A stretch of 64,000 nt of DNA from Ehrlichia muris AS145 (GTDB taxonomy: Bacteria > Pseudomonadota > Alphaproteobacteria > Rickettsiales > Anaplasmataceae). Below are positions 1-9,547 of the stretch, piece by piece. The stretch covers positions 496,001 through 560,000 of the forward strand of contig NC_023063.1 of assembly GCF_000508225.1 (NCBI RefSeq), read 5' to 3'. Made by a program: the position numbers and the translations under genes. Under the pieces are notes generated by a model. That model saw nothing but the letters and a program-made list of their open reading frames with translations, made no database searches and was not told where the DNA came from. Within the stretch, counting starts at the first letter, position 1; each line of letters opens with the position of its first letter.

Positions 1-810
1 GTTAGGAAGAGGTTGGATCATCTATGTAATTGGTTGATAGAATATGATATTGATATAGCATTATTACAAGAAATAAAGTGTACAAATGAACTATTTCCTT
101 TTTTTAATGTGGAATCATTAGGATATAGGTGTTATGTACATGGACAGAAGGCTAGAAATGGGGTAGCTATTATAACAAGGTATCCTATAGTTGGGGAATT
201 GGTTACAAGTATTTTTTTATCTGATTACGAATCTAGTTTATGTTACAAATTAAGTTCAGAAGGTTTTATTTATAATTATAGAGAATCTCGTTATTTAGAG
301 TGTGTGATTTTATGTAATAATGTTAAAGTTCGTGTTGCTAGTATATATGTTCCTAATGGGCAAAGTATTGATTCTGATGCGTTTCAATATAAACTTGGAT
401 TTTTTGATCAGTTAAGGGAACATATGTTCTCTTTACTTACACAGGAAGATATTTTAATATTGGGTGGTGATTATAATGTAGGGCCTTATCCTATAGATGT
501 GTATTCTCCTGAAATTATGGATGGTAGGCTGTGCTTTCATAAATCTGAAAGAGAAAAATTTCGATCTATCTTAAATCTGGGATTTACAGATGCTTTTCGG
601 ATATTAAATGAGTATGAGCAGAAGTTTACTTGGTGGAATTATAAAGCAGGTGCATGGCAAGCAAACAAAGGTTTAAGGATAGATCATTTATTGTTGTCAC
701 CACAAGCTGCAGATAAGCTGTTATCTTGTGTTATTCATGATAAACTCAGAAGTTTAGATACACCTTCTGATCATGCTCCAGTTGTATGTAATATTGATTT
801 AAGTTCTTAG
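1..810 (+). CDS. xth: exodeoxyribonuclease III, 3' part (copy A, cut by window edge)
   Basis: Exodeoxyribonuclease III/AP endonuclease of base-excision repair. The reading frame is open from the first base and is identical in translation to the complete copy at 13009-13854, lacking only the first dozen residues, which lie left of the window. The catalytic Glu (LLQEIK), the GGDYNVGP loop, the LRIDHLL Asp and the terminal SDHAP motif are all present. It belongs to the left copy of a 13 kb tandem duplication. Whether its start is intact, or preceded by a stub like the one at 12843, cannot be seen here. Confidence 0.93.
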   Translation, partial: VRKRLDHLCNWLIEYDIDIALLQEIKCTNELFPFFNVESLGYRCYVHGQKARNGVAIITRYPIVGELVTSIFLSDYESSLCYKLSSEGFIYNYRESRYLECVILCNNVKVRVASIYVPNGQSIDSDAFQYKLGFFDQLREHMFSLLTQEDILILGGDYNVGPYPIDVYSPEIMDGRLCFHKSEREKFRSILNLGFTDAFRILNEYEQKFTWWNYKAGAWQANKGLRIDHLLLSPQAADKLLSCVIHDKLRSLDTPSDHAPVVCNIDLSS

Positions 811-1285
811 TCAGTTTATGTATAAATATAATGTTTGATTTGTTTAATATATAGGAATTTGTGTTTTACAATATGTGCTGTGTTTTAAATATAGAAATAA
901 ATTAATTTTTATAATAAGAACATATAAATATCTAAATCATAGTTAAAACTATATATGTAAACGTTCTTTAATCTATACAACTGCCCCTACTTGTGAAGGT
1001 ACATATTACAATATATTTTTAGTGTATTACCAAAAATTTAAAAATGTTTTGTTTGTAGTTTTATATATGCTATAACGCATTTTTCGTCAGATATATATTG
1101 ATTGATGATATGAATAATTGAGGAAGGTTAAGACATACTTTTTGATATTTTAACTGGACTTATTAAGTATGTAAATATAATGTGTTGGTTTACTGTGGAA
1201 AAGTCTAATTGTATATTGTGAGTGTTATCTACTGTGCTCGAGGCTTTCTTGATATTTAGTAAGATGTTGTCTTTCTTCTGCTACA
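811..1285. other. AT-rich intergenic region without recognised features
   Basis: About 475 bases between xth and a convergent membrane protein gene. No RNA gene, strong terminator or conserved reading frame was recognised. The same sequence follows xth in copy B (13855-14268). The 3' end of the membrane gene probably extended into the right edge of this gap before a one-base insertion at 1291-1295, because the copy B frame runs on to 14269. Confidence 0.5.
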
Positions 1286-1990
1286 TTAGATTTTTATAGC
1301 TTCTACCTGTAAATTTAATGATATTGAAGGATCATTTTCTTGCATGGTTTTCATAAGAACCATAGAAGTAATAATTGATATATATACTGAAAATAATAAG
1401 ATCTTAAAAATATCAGTGCCATTATGTGTTATGAAATAACTAATAGATGTGAAACTTACATTTGCTATTGATATAATTAATGCCGCACTCCAGTTTACCA
1501 TTGACCATATTGTATATTTTGTAGATGTATTGGTCTTTTTTAGTTCTTTATATTGTTTAATATTTGTGTCTAATAAAATCGAAGCATATTCTATGACAAA
1601 AAGTGAAGATAGTATATTCAATATAGAAGCAGCTATAGCCATAGGCTTATTAATTGGCAAAATTAAAATGGTAATAGTGGATATAATATTGAGTCCTAGT
1701 AAGCTTACTGCTTCTCCTATAAATCCCAAGTAAGAAAATAAGATTTTTTTTTGCAGATTTTTTTTTTTGTAGTTTTTTAATATAATACTTAAGTTGTATA
1801 TTATATTAATACTATAGAGTAATATTGATAATATTGATAGTATTGCAGTATATGAGAATATAAGATTTTTAGCATCTTTTGGAATAGTTGATATTGATTT
1901 TATTATAAAAAAAACATTCCATAATGATAAAATTATTATTATGGTTATAAGATGAATTTTTGTGTAACTTAGAGCCTTACTTTTGATCAT
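1286..1990 (-). CDS. multi-pass membrane protein, unknown function (copy A)
   Basis: A 234-residue hydrophobic protein with about six predicted membrane helices (roughly residues 12-30, 45-67, 82-110, 113-140, 160-180 and 192-213). No enzymatic or transporter motif was recognised. In copy A the frame is open from the start through a T11 run at 1758-1768, then ends early (last residues VEAIKI) because a T5 run at 1291-1295 shifts it into a stop. Copy B has the opposite state: broken at the internal run but with a longer C-terminus ending EHSR. The ancestral protein was probably about 260 residues, the N-terminus of this copy plus the C-terminus of copy B. Probably an Ehrlichia-restricted inner-membrane protein. 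Confidence 0.65.
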   Translation of the reverse strand: MIKSKALSYTKIHLITIIIILSLWNVFFIIKSISTIPKDAKNLIFSYTAILSILSILLYSINIIYNLSIILKNYKKKNLQKKILFSYLGFIGEAVSLLGLNIISTITILILPINKPMAIAASILNILSSLFVIEYASILLDTNIKQYKELKKTNTSTKYTIWSMVNWSAALIISIANVSFTSISYFITHNGTDIFKILLFSVYISIITSMVLMKTMQENDPSISLNLQVEAIKI

Positions 1991-2367
1991 ATTTGTATAC
2001 TTTAAGGTTATGTAAATTTATGATTTTTGTTCCTTGTTTTTGCATCATTTTAATAATAAAACTTTTTTTAAGATAATTATTTTTTATTTAATGCATAAGT
2101 ATACAGTATATTTTTTGTTGTAGAAATATCTTTTGATATAGGAAGTATTTTATAATATTATCCTTTCTGTTATGCAAGTTTATAAAAATAAGGTGGTCCT
2201 ATATAAAAAACCGTGTATTTATATAACAAGATGTATAAGATCGCCTTTAAAAGCATATGTAGTTTTAATATTTCTTTTATTAAGTTATAGACATTAAATT
2301 TTTTATAATTAATTATTGTATAATTGTATTGAAATTATAAGAGTCGTATGTTATATGATTACTAAAA
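1991..2367. other. intergenic region upstream of tRNA-Met
   Basis: About 380 AT-rich bases between the start of a minus-strand membrane gene and the plus-strand tRNA-Met. It must hold the promoters of both, but I could not choose convincing -35/-10 pairs by eye. No other gene seen. Confidence 0.4.
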
Positions 2368-2439
2368 GGCTAGGTAGCTCAGTGGTAGAGCAGGAGAATC
2401 ATAATCTCTTGGCCGTGGGTTCGAATCCCTCCTTAGCCA
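2368..2439 (+). tRNA. tRNA-Met (anticodon CAT), copy A
   Basis: A cloverleaf can be drawn: acceptor GGCTAGG pairs with CTTAGCC, followed by discriminator A. The D arm is GCTC...GAGC, the anticodon stem GGAGA/TCTCT encloses loop ATCATAA with anticodon CAT, and the T loop is TTCGAAT. The GG-AATCATAA-TC pattern matches elongator tRNA-Met rather than initiator. CCA is not encoded. An identical copy lies at 15410-15481. Its last seven bases overlap the end of the opposing membrane protein gene. Confidence 0.93.
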
Positions 2440-3233
2440 CTTACACTATTATTTAATATTTTGTGTTGATCCTGTATTTCAATATCTGATAATGCTAAGT
2501 TAGTAGAGAGTTCTATCTTGAGTATTGTTATTGTTAATAATATACTAATTGCAATGCATGATATTCTAATTATTGGTCCAAGAGGAAAGTTGATTGGCCC
2601 GTTATTGTGGTGATTTTCTGTGTCAAAGAGCGAAAAAAATCGAGTTTGTTCTAAGACATTAATGATTTTGCCAACAAATGCTATAAGACTTATCACTAGT
2701 GACACTATAGAAAGGGAAAATAAGCATACCAGATGTTTTTTTTGTGTTGTATGCTTATTTTGTTTCATTCTATGATAGTTAAAATATATTAGCAATGGTG
2801 ATGCTATTAATAGCTTGATTAATATGCAAGCAAAGTCTACAGCGCCTTTGGTATGGATTGCTGTTTTGTTACTTGATACTATCTCTAAATTACCTGCTGC
2901 TACTTGATGTATCGCAATGATTTGTATTATTATTGCAATTGTAGTACTAAGTACTTCAGCTGTGTGTGCTACTTTTTTATATTTCATTAAAGAGTTTTTA
3001 TTGTCAGTATGGTGTGTACATGCTAATTCATGGTACGATAGTAGATACAGTATAATGCGTGCTGATAAAACCATCAGCAGATTAATTAACAATAGATCTT
3101 TAGCACTAAGCTTAGAAGGGAACCTGATTAGCTGTATAAAAATTGCAAATAGGAATACTCCAAAGTATATAACATTAGCACAAAGTGCCATGTAGTGCTT
3201 AGTTTTATATGTTGCTTTCTTTGAAAAAAACAT
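2433..3233 (-). CDS. multi-pass membrane protein, unknown function (copy A)
   Basis: A 266-residue protein with about six hydrophobic segments (roughly residues 13-36, 46-65, 88-110, 128-152, 165-190 and 215-240) separated by short Lys/His-rich loops, and a polar C-terminal tail. No family recognised. Its size and helix count resemble the neighbouring membrane gene at 1286-1990, so the two could be distant paralogues, though I see no clear residue-level match. The stop codon lies inside the 3' acceptor strand of tRNA-Met. It starts 18 bases after fabG on the same strand and is probably co-transcribed with it. An identical copy is at 15475-16275. Confidence 0.7.
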   Translation of the reverse strand: MFFSKKATYKTKHYMALCANVIYFGVFLFAIFIQLIRFPSKLSAKDLLLINLLMVLSARIILYLLSYHELACTHHTDNKNSLMKYKKVAHTAEVLSTTIAIIIQIIAIHQVAAGNLEIVSSNKTAIHTKGAVDFACILIKLLIASPLLIYFNYHRMKQNKHTTQKKHLVCLFSLSIVSLVISLIAFVGKIINVLEQTRFFSLFDTENHHNNGPINFPLGPIIRISCIAISILLTITILKIELSTNLALSDIEIQDQHKILNNSVSG

Positions 3234-3251
3234 ACACTTTTTCTATGTTGA

Positions 3252-3998
3252 TTAGTACATTAACATTCCACCGTTGACATGTAAAGTCTGACCTGTAATA
3301 TATTTACTTTCATCACTAGCTAAGAATAAAACTGCAGCAGCTACTTCTTCTGGTGTACCTATTCTTCTCATAGGAATATTTGCAATAATGTTATTGCGTT
3401 GCTCTTCGGATAATACATCTGTCATTGGTGTTGCAATAAATCCTGGAGCTATACAATTTACGGTTATATTTCTACTTGCAAACTCTTTTGCTATGGATTT
3501 GCTCATGGCTATAATGGCAGCTTTAGATGCTGCATAACTTGTTTGTCCAGGATTACCAGTAAATGCTATAATTGAGGAGATGTTAATTATTCTGCCTTGA
3601 TTATTTTTTAACATTGAACGGCATGCATTACGGTTTAGCTTAAAGGTTGTAGTCAGGTTTGTATTGATAACTTTATGCCAGTCTTCATCAGAAGTACGTA
3701 ATGTGAGTTTATCTAATGTAATACCGGCATTACATACGATACCATCAATGCCAGACATAATTTTACATGCATTGTCAATTAAACCATTAATCTGTTCATC
3801 ATTTGTTAAATCGCATGGTAAAGTATGTATTATACTATCTGTGCTTGAAGATTGTTTTGCGATTTCCTGTAAAACAGATTCTTTAGTACCTGAAATACAA
3901 AGTGTAGCTCCTGCATCTGATAAAGTTTTAGTTATAGCCTTTCCAATACCACCAGATGCTCCAGTAATTAAAAATCTTTTTTGTGATAGATTAAACAT
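3252..3998 (-). CDS. fabG: 3-oxoacyl-[acyl-carrier-protein] reductase (copy A)
   Basis: NADPH-dependent reduction of 3-oxoacyl-ACP in type II fatty acid synthesis. This 248-residue short-chain dehydrogenase has the normal length. The cofactor motif TGASGGIGKA is at about residues 12-21, the NAG motif (VCNAGIT) at about 90, the catalytic Ser in ISSIIAF at about 139, and the YAASK Tyr-Lys pair at about 152-156. The C-terminus ITGQTLHVNGGMLMY is typical of FabG. An AGG element sits ahead of the ATG at 3998. The downstream membrane protein gene follows by 18 bases. An identical copy at 16294-17040 means the gene is present twice. Confidence 0.95.
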   Translation of the reverse strand: MFNLSQKRFLITGASGGIGKAITKTLSDAGATLCISGTKESVLQEIAKQSSSTDSIIHTLPCDLTNDEQINGLIDNACKIMSGIDGIVCNAGITLDKLTLRTSDEDWHKVINTNLTTTFKLNRNACRSMLKNNQGRIINISSIIAFTGNPGQTSYAASKAAIIAMSKSIAKEFASRNITVNCIAPGFIATPMTDVLSEEQRNNIIANIPMRRIGTPEEVAAAVLFLASDESKYITGQTLHVNGGMLMY

Positions 3999-4752
3999 GT
4001 TAAACCTAAATGTACACTTTTAACATGATATGCTACTTTGTTGAAAATGAGAAGTAAAGAGTTGGTTGTTAAAGTAATGCATAAATATGTTTATGCAATA
4101 TGATTCAAGATTATTCTAGATAGTGATGTTGTGTAAATATTGAAATATATGTAATATTTTTTATACTATGGACAAATTTATAGAATATATTTTTGTAAAA
4201 TTTATGATATTAAATAAGTTCGATAAGCGCGTCATGAGACATAATAGATAAAAAATAATTATGTTCATATCTGGTAGCATTAGGTATAGATTTCTGCAGT
4301 TAAAAGTAATTACAAAATGTATTTATTAGTATTCTAGAAATAAAATTGCTCTCAAGTTAGTGTATATTTCAATTAAATAGATACCTATAATAGTTACTGT
4401 AAGGGTTAATTTAATGTTGTTATTGTAGAAAGGTATGCGATTTTATATTTTTTATAGTAGTAATATATTTTATGGTGTATATTATTTTATATATAGTATT
4501 AGTACTGTGTTATGTGTGTTACTATTTGTATAATTCTATTAGAATAGTTTATTTAAGATATCCACGTAACTCTTAGAAAAATAATAAAGTCATGAATTTT
4601 TATAGAATATTATTAATATTTATGATAAACAAAATATTTGATTTTTATTAGTGTGTTTAATTATTAACTTCATAATAGGGTTGATTAAATATTCTAGTTG
4701 TTAACTAATATGTTGCTGTAGCAAGTATAAGTATTAATGGGAGATATGAGAA
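3999..4752. other. long divergent intergenic region, fabG / putA
   Basis: About 750 bases between divergent fabG and putA; it must hold promoters for both. A small dyad, TTGCTgtAGCAA, lies about 40 bases ahead of the putA start. An A6 run at 4250-4255 is A7 in copy B (17292-17298). No RNA gene or convincing reading frame was recognised. Confidence 0.45.
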
Positions 4753-7700
4753 ATGATAAGTGCATTACAAGCGCCGAATGAAATACGTAGACGTATGCAG
4801 ATGTTGTATCGTACAGAAGAAAATAGTTATATAAGGTATTTGACAGAGAAAACAGAAATATCACAAGATTCTAAAATTAGGATTTATAGTGTTGCAAAAC
4901 AAATAATAGAAAGAATAAGAGTAGATAGAAATTTAGGTATAATAGATGCTTTTATGCAAGAGTATGGCTTATCAAATGAAGAAGGCATAGCTCTTATGTG
5001 TTTAGCAGAGTCTTTATTAAGAATACCAGATGATTGCACCATAAATGATTTAATAAAAGATAAGATAGGAAACAGTATGTGGAGTAATCATATAGGTAGT
5101 TCTTCATCAATATTTGTTAATGCAGCAACATGGGGTTTATTTATAGGTGGAAGAGTATTAAAAGATAGTAGTGATAGTACTCGATTATTTGGTGCTATAA
5201 ATAATTTATTGAAAACAATGGGTGAGCCTATAATTAGAAAGGCAGTGCGGCAAGCAATGTGTATCTTGGGCAAACATTTTATAAAGGGAAGAGATATAAT
5301 AGAAGCACTTAACAATAGAAAAGCAGGTGAGTTATATTCATTTGATATATTAGGGGAAGCTGCAAAAACTAGAAAAGATGCAGAAAGATATTTTACTGAA
5401 TATATGGCAGCGGTAGAAAGTATAGGAAAGTCTAAAATTGTTAATGAAACAGGAAATTTAATAGATTATGATGAGATATCAGTCAAAATATCTGCATTAC
5501 ATAATAGATATGAGTTTTCACAAATCGATGAAGTATTAGATGAGATAGTAGATAAATTATTGCAAATATGTAGATTGGCAAAAGATCATAACATTCGTGT
5601 ATGTGTTGATGCAGAAGAAGCAAGTAGATTAGAAATATCATTAATGATACTTGAAAAATTGCGATTTGATAGTAGTTTGAATGGATGGGAAGGTCTAGGA
5701 TTAGCTGTACAAGCGTATCAAAAAAGAGCATTTTCAGTGTTAGATTTTGTGGAAGATATATCAGTTAGATCTCATCATAAAATGATGCTGAGGCTTGTAA
5801 AAGGTGCATACTGGGATTATGAAATAAAGAATGCTCAAGAGTTAGGTTTAAGTAGTTATCCAGTATTTACAAGAAAGGTGTATACTGATGTGTCATATTT
5901 AGCATGTGCAAACAAAATTTTAAGTAAGCCAAATACTTTTTCTCCATGTTTTGCTACACATAATGCTTATACATTGGCTGCAATATTAGAAATGGCAAAT
6001 AAGGATCATCCAGGGTTTGAATTTCAAAGATTGCACGGTATGGGAGCTAGTTTATATGAATATGTAACGCAAGAATTAGCAGCAAATGTTAAGTGTAGAG
6101 TTTATGCTCCTGTTGGAAGTTATCAGGATTTACTTCCTTATTTGATTAGAAGATTATTAGAAAATGGAGCAAATAGTTCATTTATTAACCAGTTAAATGA
6201 TAGTAATGTGTCACTGGAACAGTTAATAGAAGATCCATTAGAAAAAGCAAAAGCGTTAGAATATTTACCTCATCCTAATATAGCATTACCAAAGGACATA
6301 TTTGGGCCTGATAGACTTAATTCTATGGGTATTGATATTACTGATTCTGTTACTTTAGCAAGTTTTAATGAAGAAATGAAAAATTATCAAACTTGCAAGT
6401 TTAGAGCAGCTCCAATTATAGGGGGAGAAGAGCTAGATGGTAGTTTTAAGGAAGTATTTTCTCCAACGAATTCTGAGGATGTTATAGGAGAAGTATTGTT
6501 TGCAGATCCTACACAAGCACTATCAGCCTTAGGTATAGCATATGATGCGTTTGAAGAATGGTCTAATATTCCAGTTTCTACTCGTGCTGCTATACTAGAA
6601 AAAGCAGCTAATTTACTAGAAGAGAATAAAGCAAAGTTAATAACACTACTTATCAGAGAAGGGGGTAAAGTTATTTCTGACGCTATTGCAGAGGTAAGAG
6701 AAGCCGTTGACTTCTTACGTTATTATGCACTTCTTGGGAGGCAAGAATTAGAGCAGTCAAAAAAATTACCTGGTCCTGTAGGAGAAGATAATTATCTTTA
6801 TTTCAAAAGTAGAGGGGTATTTGTGTGTATATCTCCTTGGAATTTCCCCTTAGCAATATTTATTGGTCCTATTGCTGCAGCATTAGTTACTGGAAATACT
6901 GTACTTGCAAAACCTGCTGAGCAAACTTCTATCATTGCATATGAAACAGTAAAGTTATTGTATGATGCTGGGGTGCCGAAAGAAGTTTTACACTTATTAT
7001 TAGGTCATGGTAAAGAATTAGGAGAAGTATTATTAAAAAATGAGAAAATAGGTGGGGTAGCATTTACTGGTTCAACAGAGACAGCTAGCATAATTAATCA
7101 GTCTATTGCACAAAAAGAAGGTGGTATTATTCCATTCATAGCTGAAACAGGTGGTTTAAATACCATGATAACTGATACTTCTGCATTAATAGAGCAAGTT
7201 ACAAATGATGTTATAACATCAGCATTTAAAAGTGCTGGACAAAGATGTTCAGCGTTAAGGGTATTATTTGTGCAAGAAGAAGTGGCAGATAAACAAATTG
7301 AAATGATTTGTGGTGCTATGGAAAGTTTGGTCATAGGAGATCCTATGTTGTTAAATACAGATATAGGGCCAGTAATAGATAAGCCATCGCAAGAAATGTT
7401 AATGTCTCATGAAAACAAGATGTCACAAGAGGCAAAATTATTATGTAAAGTTAAGTTAGGAGAAGATTGTAAAAAAGGTTATTTCTTTGCTCCGTGTGCA
7501 TATGAGATACAAAGTATATCTCAGTTAAAGAGAGAAGTATTTGGTCCAATATTACATATAATCCGTTATAAGAAAGAAAATTTACATAAAATTTTGAATG
7601 AGATCAATAGTACAGGATATGGGTTAACATTTGCTGTGCAGAGTAGGGTGCAAAGTAACATTGATAATATTATTGATAAGATAAATGTTGGAAATGTTTA

Positions 7701-7884
7701 TGTAAATAGAAATCAAGTTGGAGCAGTAGTAGGGGTGCAACCTTTTGGTGGACAAGGATTATCTGGTACTGGTCCTAAAGCAGGTGGTCCATATTATTTA
7801 CATAGATTCCTAACAGAAAAAGTGGTAAGTATTAATACTACAGCTTTGGGTGGAAACACTTCCTTAATGTGTTTAACTGATTAG
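4753..7884 (+). CDS. putA: bifunctional proline dehydrogenase / P5C dehydrogenase (copy A)
   Basis: Oxidises proline to glutamate in two steps: FAD-linked proline dehydrogenase, then NAD-linked 1-pyrroline-5-carboxylate dehydrogenase. Host-derived proline is a plausible carbon source for Ehrlichia. The protein has 1,043 residues. The proline dehydrogenase barrel spans about 190-480 (KGAYWDYE, ATHNAYT, RLHGMGASLYE). The aldehyde dehydrogenase domain spans about 550-1030, with ISPWNFPLAIF, FTGSTETA, ETGGLN, the catalytic Cys in SAGQRCSALR and QPFGGQGLSGTGPKAGG. It lacks the N-terminal ribbon-helix-helix domain and long C-terminus of the roughly 1,320-residue enterobacterial PutA, so it should not repress its own gene. 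GGGAG lies about 10 bases before the ATG. Confidence 0.96.
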   Translation: MISALQAPNEIRRRMQMLYRTEENSYIRYLTEKTEISQDSKIRIYSVAKQIIERIRVDRNLGIIDAFMQEYGLSNEEGIALMCLAESLLRIPDDCTINDLIKDKIGNSMWSNHIGSSSSIFVNAATWGLFIGGRVLKDSSDSTRLFGAINNLLKTMGEPIIRKAVRQAMCILGKHFIKGRDIIEALNNRKAGELYSFDILGEAAKTRKDAERYFTEYMAAVESIGKSKIVNETGNLIDYDEISVKISALHNRYEFSQIDEVLDEIVDKLLQICRLAKDHNIRVCVDAEEASRLEISLMILEKLRFDSSLNGWEGLGLAVQAYQKRAFSVLDFVEDISVRSHHKMMLRLVKGAYWDYEIKNAQELGLSSYPVFTRKVYTDVSYLACANKILSKPNTFSPCFATHNAYTLAAILEMANKDHPGFEFQRLHGMGASLYEYVTQELAANVKCRVYAPVGSYQDLLPYLIRRLLENGANSSFINQLNDSNVSLEQLIEDPLEKAKALEYLPHPNIALPKDIFGPDRLNSMGIDITDSVTLASFNEEMKNYQTCKFRAAPIIGGEELDGSFKEVFSPTNSEDVIGEVLFADPTQALSALGIAYDAFEEWSNIPVSTRAAILEKAANLLEENKAKLITLLIREGGKVISDAIAEVREAVDFLRYYALLGRQELEQSKKLPGPVGEDNYLYFKSRGVFVCISPWNFPLAIFIGPIAAALVTGNTVLAKPAEQTSIIAYETVKLLYDAGVPKEVLHLLLGHGKELGEVLLKNEKIGGVAFTGSTETASIINQSIAQKEGGIIPFIAETGGLNTMITDTSALIEQVTNDVITSAFKSAGQRCSALRVLFVQEEVADKQIEMICGAMESLVIGDPMLLNTDIGPVIDKPSQEMLMSHENKMSQEAKLLCKVKLGEDCKKGYFFAPCAYEIQSISQLKREVFGPILHIIRYKKENLHKILNEINSTGYGLTFAVQSRVQSNIDNIIDKINVGNVYVNRNQVGAVVGVQPFGGQGLSGTGPKAGGPYYLHRFLTEKVVSINTTALGGNTSLMCLTD

Positions 7885-7893
7885 ATGATTTAG

Positions 7894-7918
7894 TAGAACA
7901 TATCATTACATTGTTCTA
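7894..7918 (+). terminator. hairpin downstream of putA
   Basis: TAGAACA at 7894-7900 pairs perfectly with TGTTCTA at 7912-7918, ten bases after the putA stop. A U-rich stretch follows only loosely, so it may be a weak terminator or an mRNA 3'-end structure. The same sequence follows putA in copy B, at about 20937-20961. Confidence 0.4.
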
Positions 7919-8047
7919 TCTTGATTTGTAGGAATATTTGTGTGAGTAATATTGACTAGAAACATAAATGTTACGGTTTTGGTAGGTACGTATATTTACA
8001 TAGATTTTCTGTTAAGATAAGAATATCCTATCTCCTGGAAAGTATGA

Positions 8048-8068
8048 ATGACCTGAGATTTAGGTCAT
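8048..8068 (+). terminator. hairpin in putA-bioA gap
   Basis: ATGACCT at 8048-8054 pairs with AGGTCAT at 8062-8068 around a seven-base loop, followed by a T-rich run. It lies between putA and bioA, and could end putA transcription or act in the bioA leader. Copy B carries the same element at about 21091-21111. Confidence 0.4.
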
Positions 8069-8230
8069 AGTATTATTTTTATAATGATCTAATTCTGTTT
8101 GTGCTTATTGTATTTATTTAGGCTTGTGATTAAGTAGGTACGTGATTAGTTTAATTAGATAATAACTATAATATATATGTAGGTGTACCTTTTTATCTAT
8201 GATTTTTTTAATCAATTACTGTAAATATTT

Positions 8231-9289
8231 ATGCATACTAATTTTTATACATGGTTTGATGAGGGATATCAAAATATTTGGATGCCTTATACACAAATGA
8301 AAAATTCGCCTCTACCATTAAAGGTAAAGTCTGCTAGTGGATGTTATATAACATTGGAGGATGGTACAAAGTTACTTGATGGTATATCTAGTTGGTGGAG
8401 TGTGTGTCATGGGTATTCTCATCCACATATTGTTCAAAAGATTCAAGATCAAGTTGCTAAATTATCTCATGTTATGTTTTCTGGATTAGCACATGAACAA
8501 AGTTATATTCTAGCATCTCGACTTGTCAAAATTGCTCCAAAACAGGGAATGAGTAGAGTTTTCTTTTCAGATTCTGGGTCAACTGCTGTTGAAGTTGCTA
8601 TGAAAATGGCAGTGCAATATCACCAAAATTTGGGCAATGTGAACAAATGTAGTTTTATATCTTTTGTTAATGGATATCATGGGGATACAATGGGTTGTAT
8701 GTCAATATCTGATCCTGGAAAGATTCATGGTACCAAATTCAAAAAGTATCACCCTTTACAGTACATTTTGCCCTTACCTCATACTGAAGAGGAAATTGAG
8801 AGTTTTACAAATACAATATCTTCTATAAAAGATTGTGTTGCTGCTATAATTTTAGAGCCGATCTTGCAAGCAGCAGGTGGGATGTTAATTCATTCTGCAA
8901 GTACTGTAAGAAAGATTTATGATATTGCAAAAAATAACAACATATTATTTATAGCAGATGAAGTGGCTACAGGTTTTGGTAGGATTGGGACTATGTTTGG
9001 ATGTAATCAAGCAGATATTGTTCCAGATATTATGGTCATTGGGAAAGCATTGACAGGTGGATTTTGTACATTATCTGCAACTTTAACTACGCAGGAGGTT
9101 TATAATGCATTTTTATCAGATAATATAAATGATGCTTTTATGCATGGTCCAACTTTTTCTTCTTTTAAGTCTTCTATGAAAATTTCTTTGACGTTTAATG
9201 AAATTGCCTTTTGTCTTATAGCGGACATATCATCATTTTGTCCTAAATCTGCAGTAAATACCACTATTTCACAATTGTATTCTTCTTGA
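8231..9289 (+). pseudogene. bioA: truncated bioA fused to antisense argG (copy A)
   Basis: The first 309 codons (8231-9157) are identical to the intact bioA at 21274-22551. The frame then crosses the duplication joint into antisense argG and adds 43 unrelated residues before a stop at 9289. The PLP-binding lysine region (GKALTGG) is retained. The last 116 residues of the enzyme, which build the C-terminal part of the substrate site and dimer, are missing. I infer a non-functional gene created by the tandem duplication. A full-length copy survives downstream. Confidence 0.93.
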
Positions 9290-9351
9290 AGCCATCTTAA
9301 TATAACTGAGGTATCTAACCCTCCTGAGTAAGCTAATACTATTTTTTTCAT
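9158..9351 (-). pseudogene. argG: argG 5' fragment (argininosuccinate synthase)
   Basis: From an ATG at 9351 the minus strand encodes about 63 residues starting [20 protein letters not shown], the N-terminal ATP pyrophosphatase loop (SGGLDTS) of argininosuccinate synthase, and continuing to about EDLKEE. The frame then runs into antisense bioA and ends at 9100. Argininosuccinate synthases are about 400 residues, so over 80% is missing. In a tandem duplication the complete argG should lie left of the window. The upstream open frame reaches 9489, but the SGGLDTS start is the conserved one. Confidence 0.92.
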
Positions 9352-9547
9352 TAGATAATAAATAATAATTACGTAAAGCTTAAATTTTATTCTATTTTTA
9401 TTAGAATGACAAGTGATTATTGATGTTTTAATGATTGAAAATTTAATCTTCTCGAAGTAAGTTGAGATGTTAATAAAATTACAATGCAAATAATAATTTA
9501 TATTATATTATACATAACTTATATTGGTAAAATTATATACTGTATTC

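Larger units (their letters stand above)
1..9157. repeat. 13 kb tandem duplication, copy A (visible part)
   Basis: This stretch aligns with 13045-22200 at a constant offset of 13042-13044 bases. The offset changes only at three homopolymer runs: T5/T4 near 1291, T11/T10 near 1758 and A6/A7 near 4250. It ends inside bioA, where copy A switches to antisense argG sequence. The full unit should also include 9158-13044 (argG fragment, two membrane protein genes, argJ), so the missing left end of copy A should lie upstream of the window. Confidence 0.95.

Noticed and set aside
1449-1733. 94-codon plus-strand frame opposite the membrane gene
   Set aside because: Antisense shadow of a hydrophobic coding region; it shows only reversed hydrophobic composition.
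3664-4023. 119-codon plus-strand frame opposite fabG
   Set aside because: It lies almost wholly antisense to the well-supported fabG and has no homology or ribosome site.
1-9157. Insertion sequence or transposon as cause of the large repeat
   Set aside because: No transposase or terminal inverted repeats lie at the joint; only a few bases of shared T-rich sequence are seen.
9100-9489. A 129-residue protein upstream-extended from argG
   Set aside because: The first 46 codons precede the conserved argG start and the last 20 are antisense bioA; only the middle is a real gene fragment.
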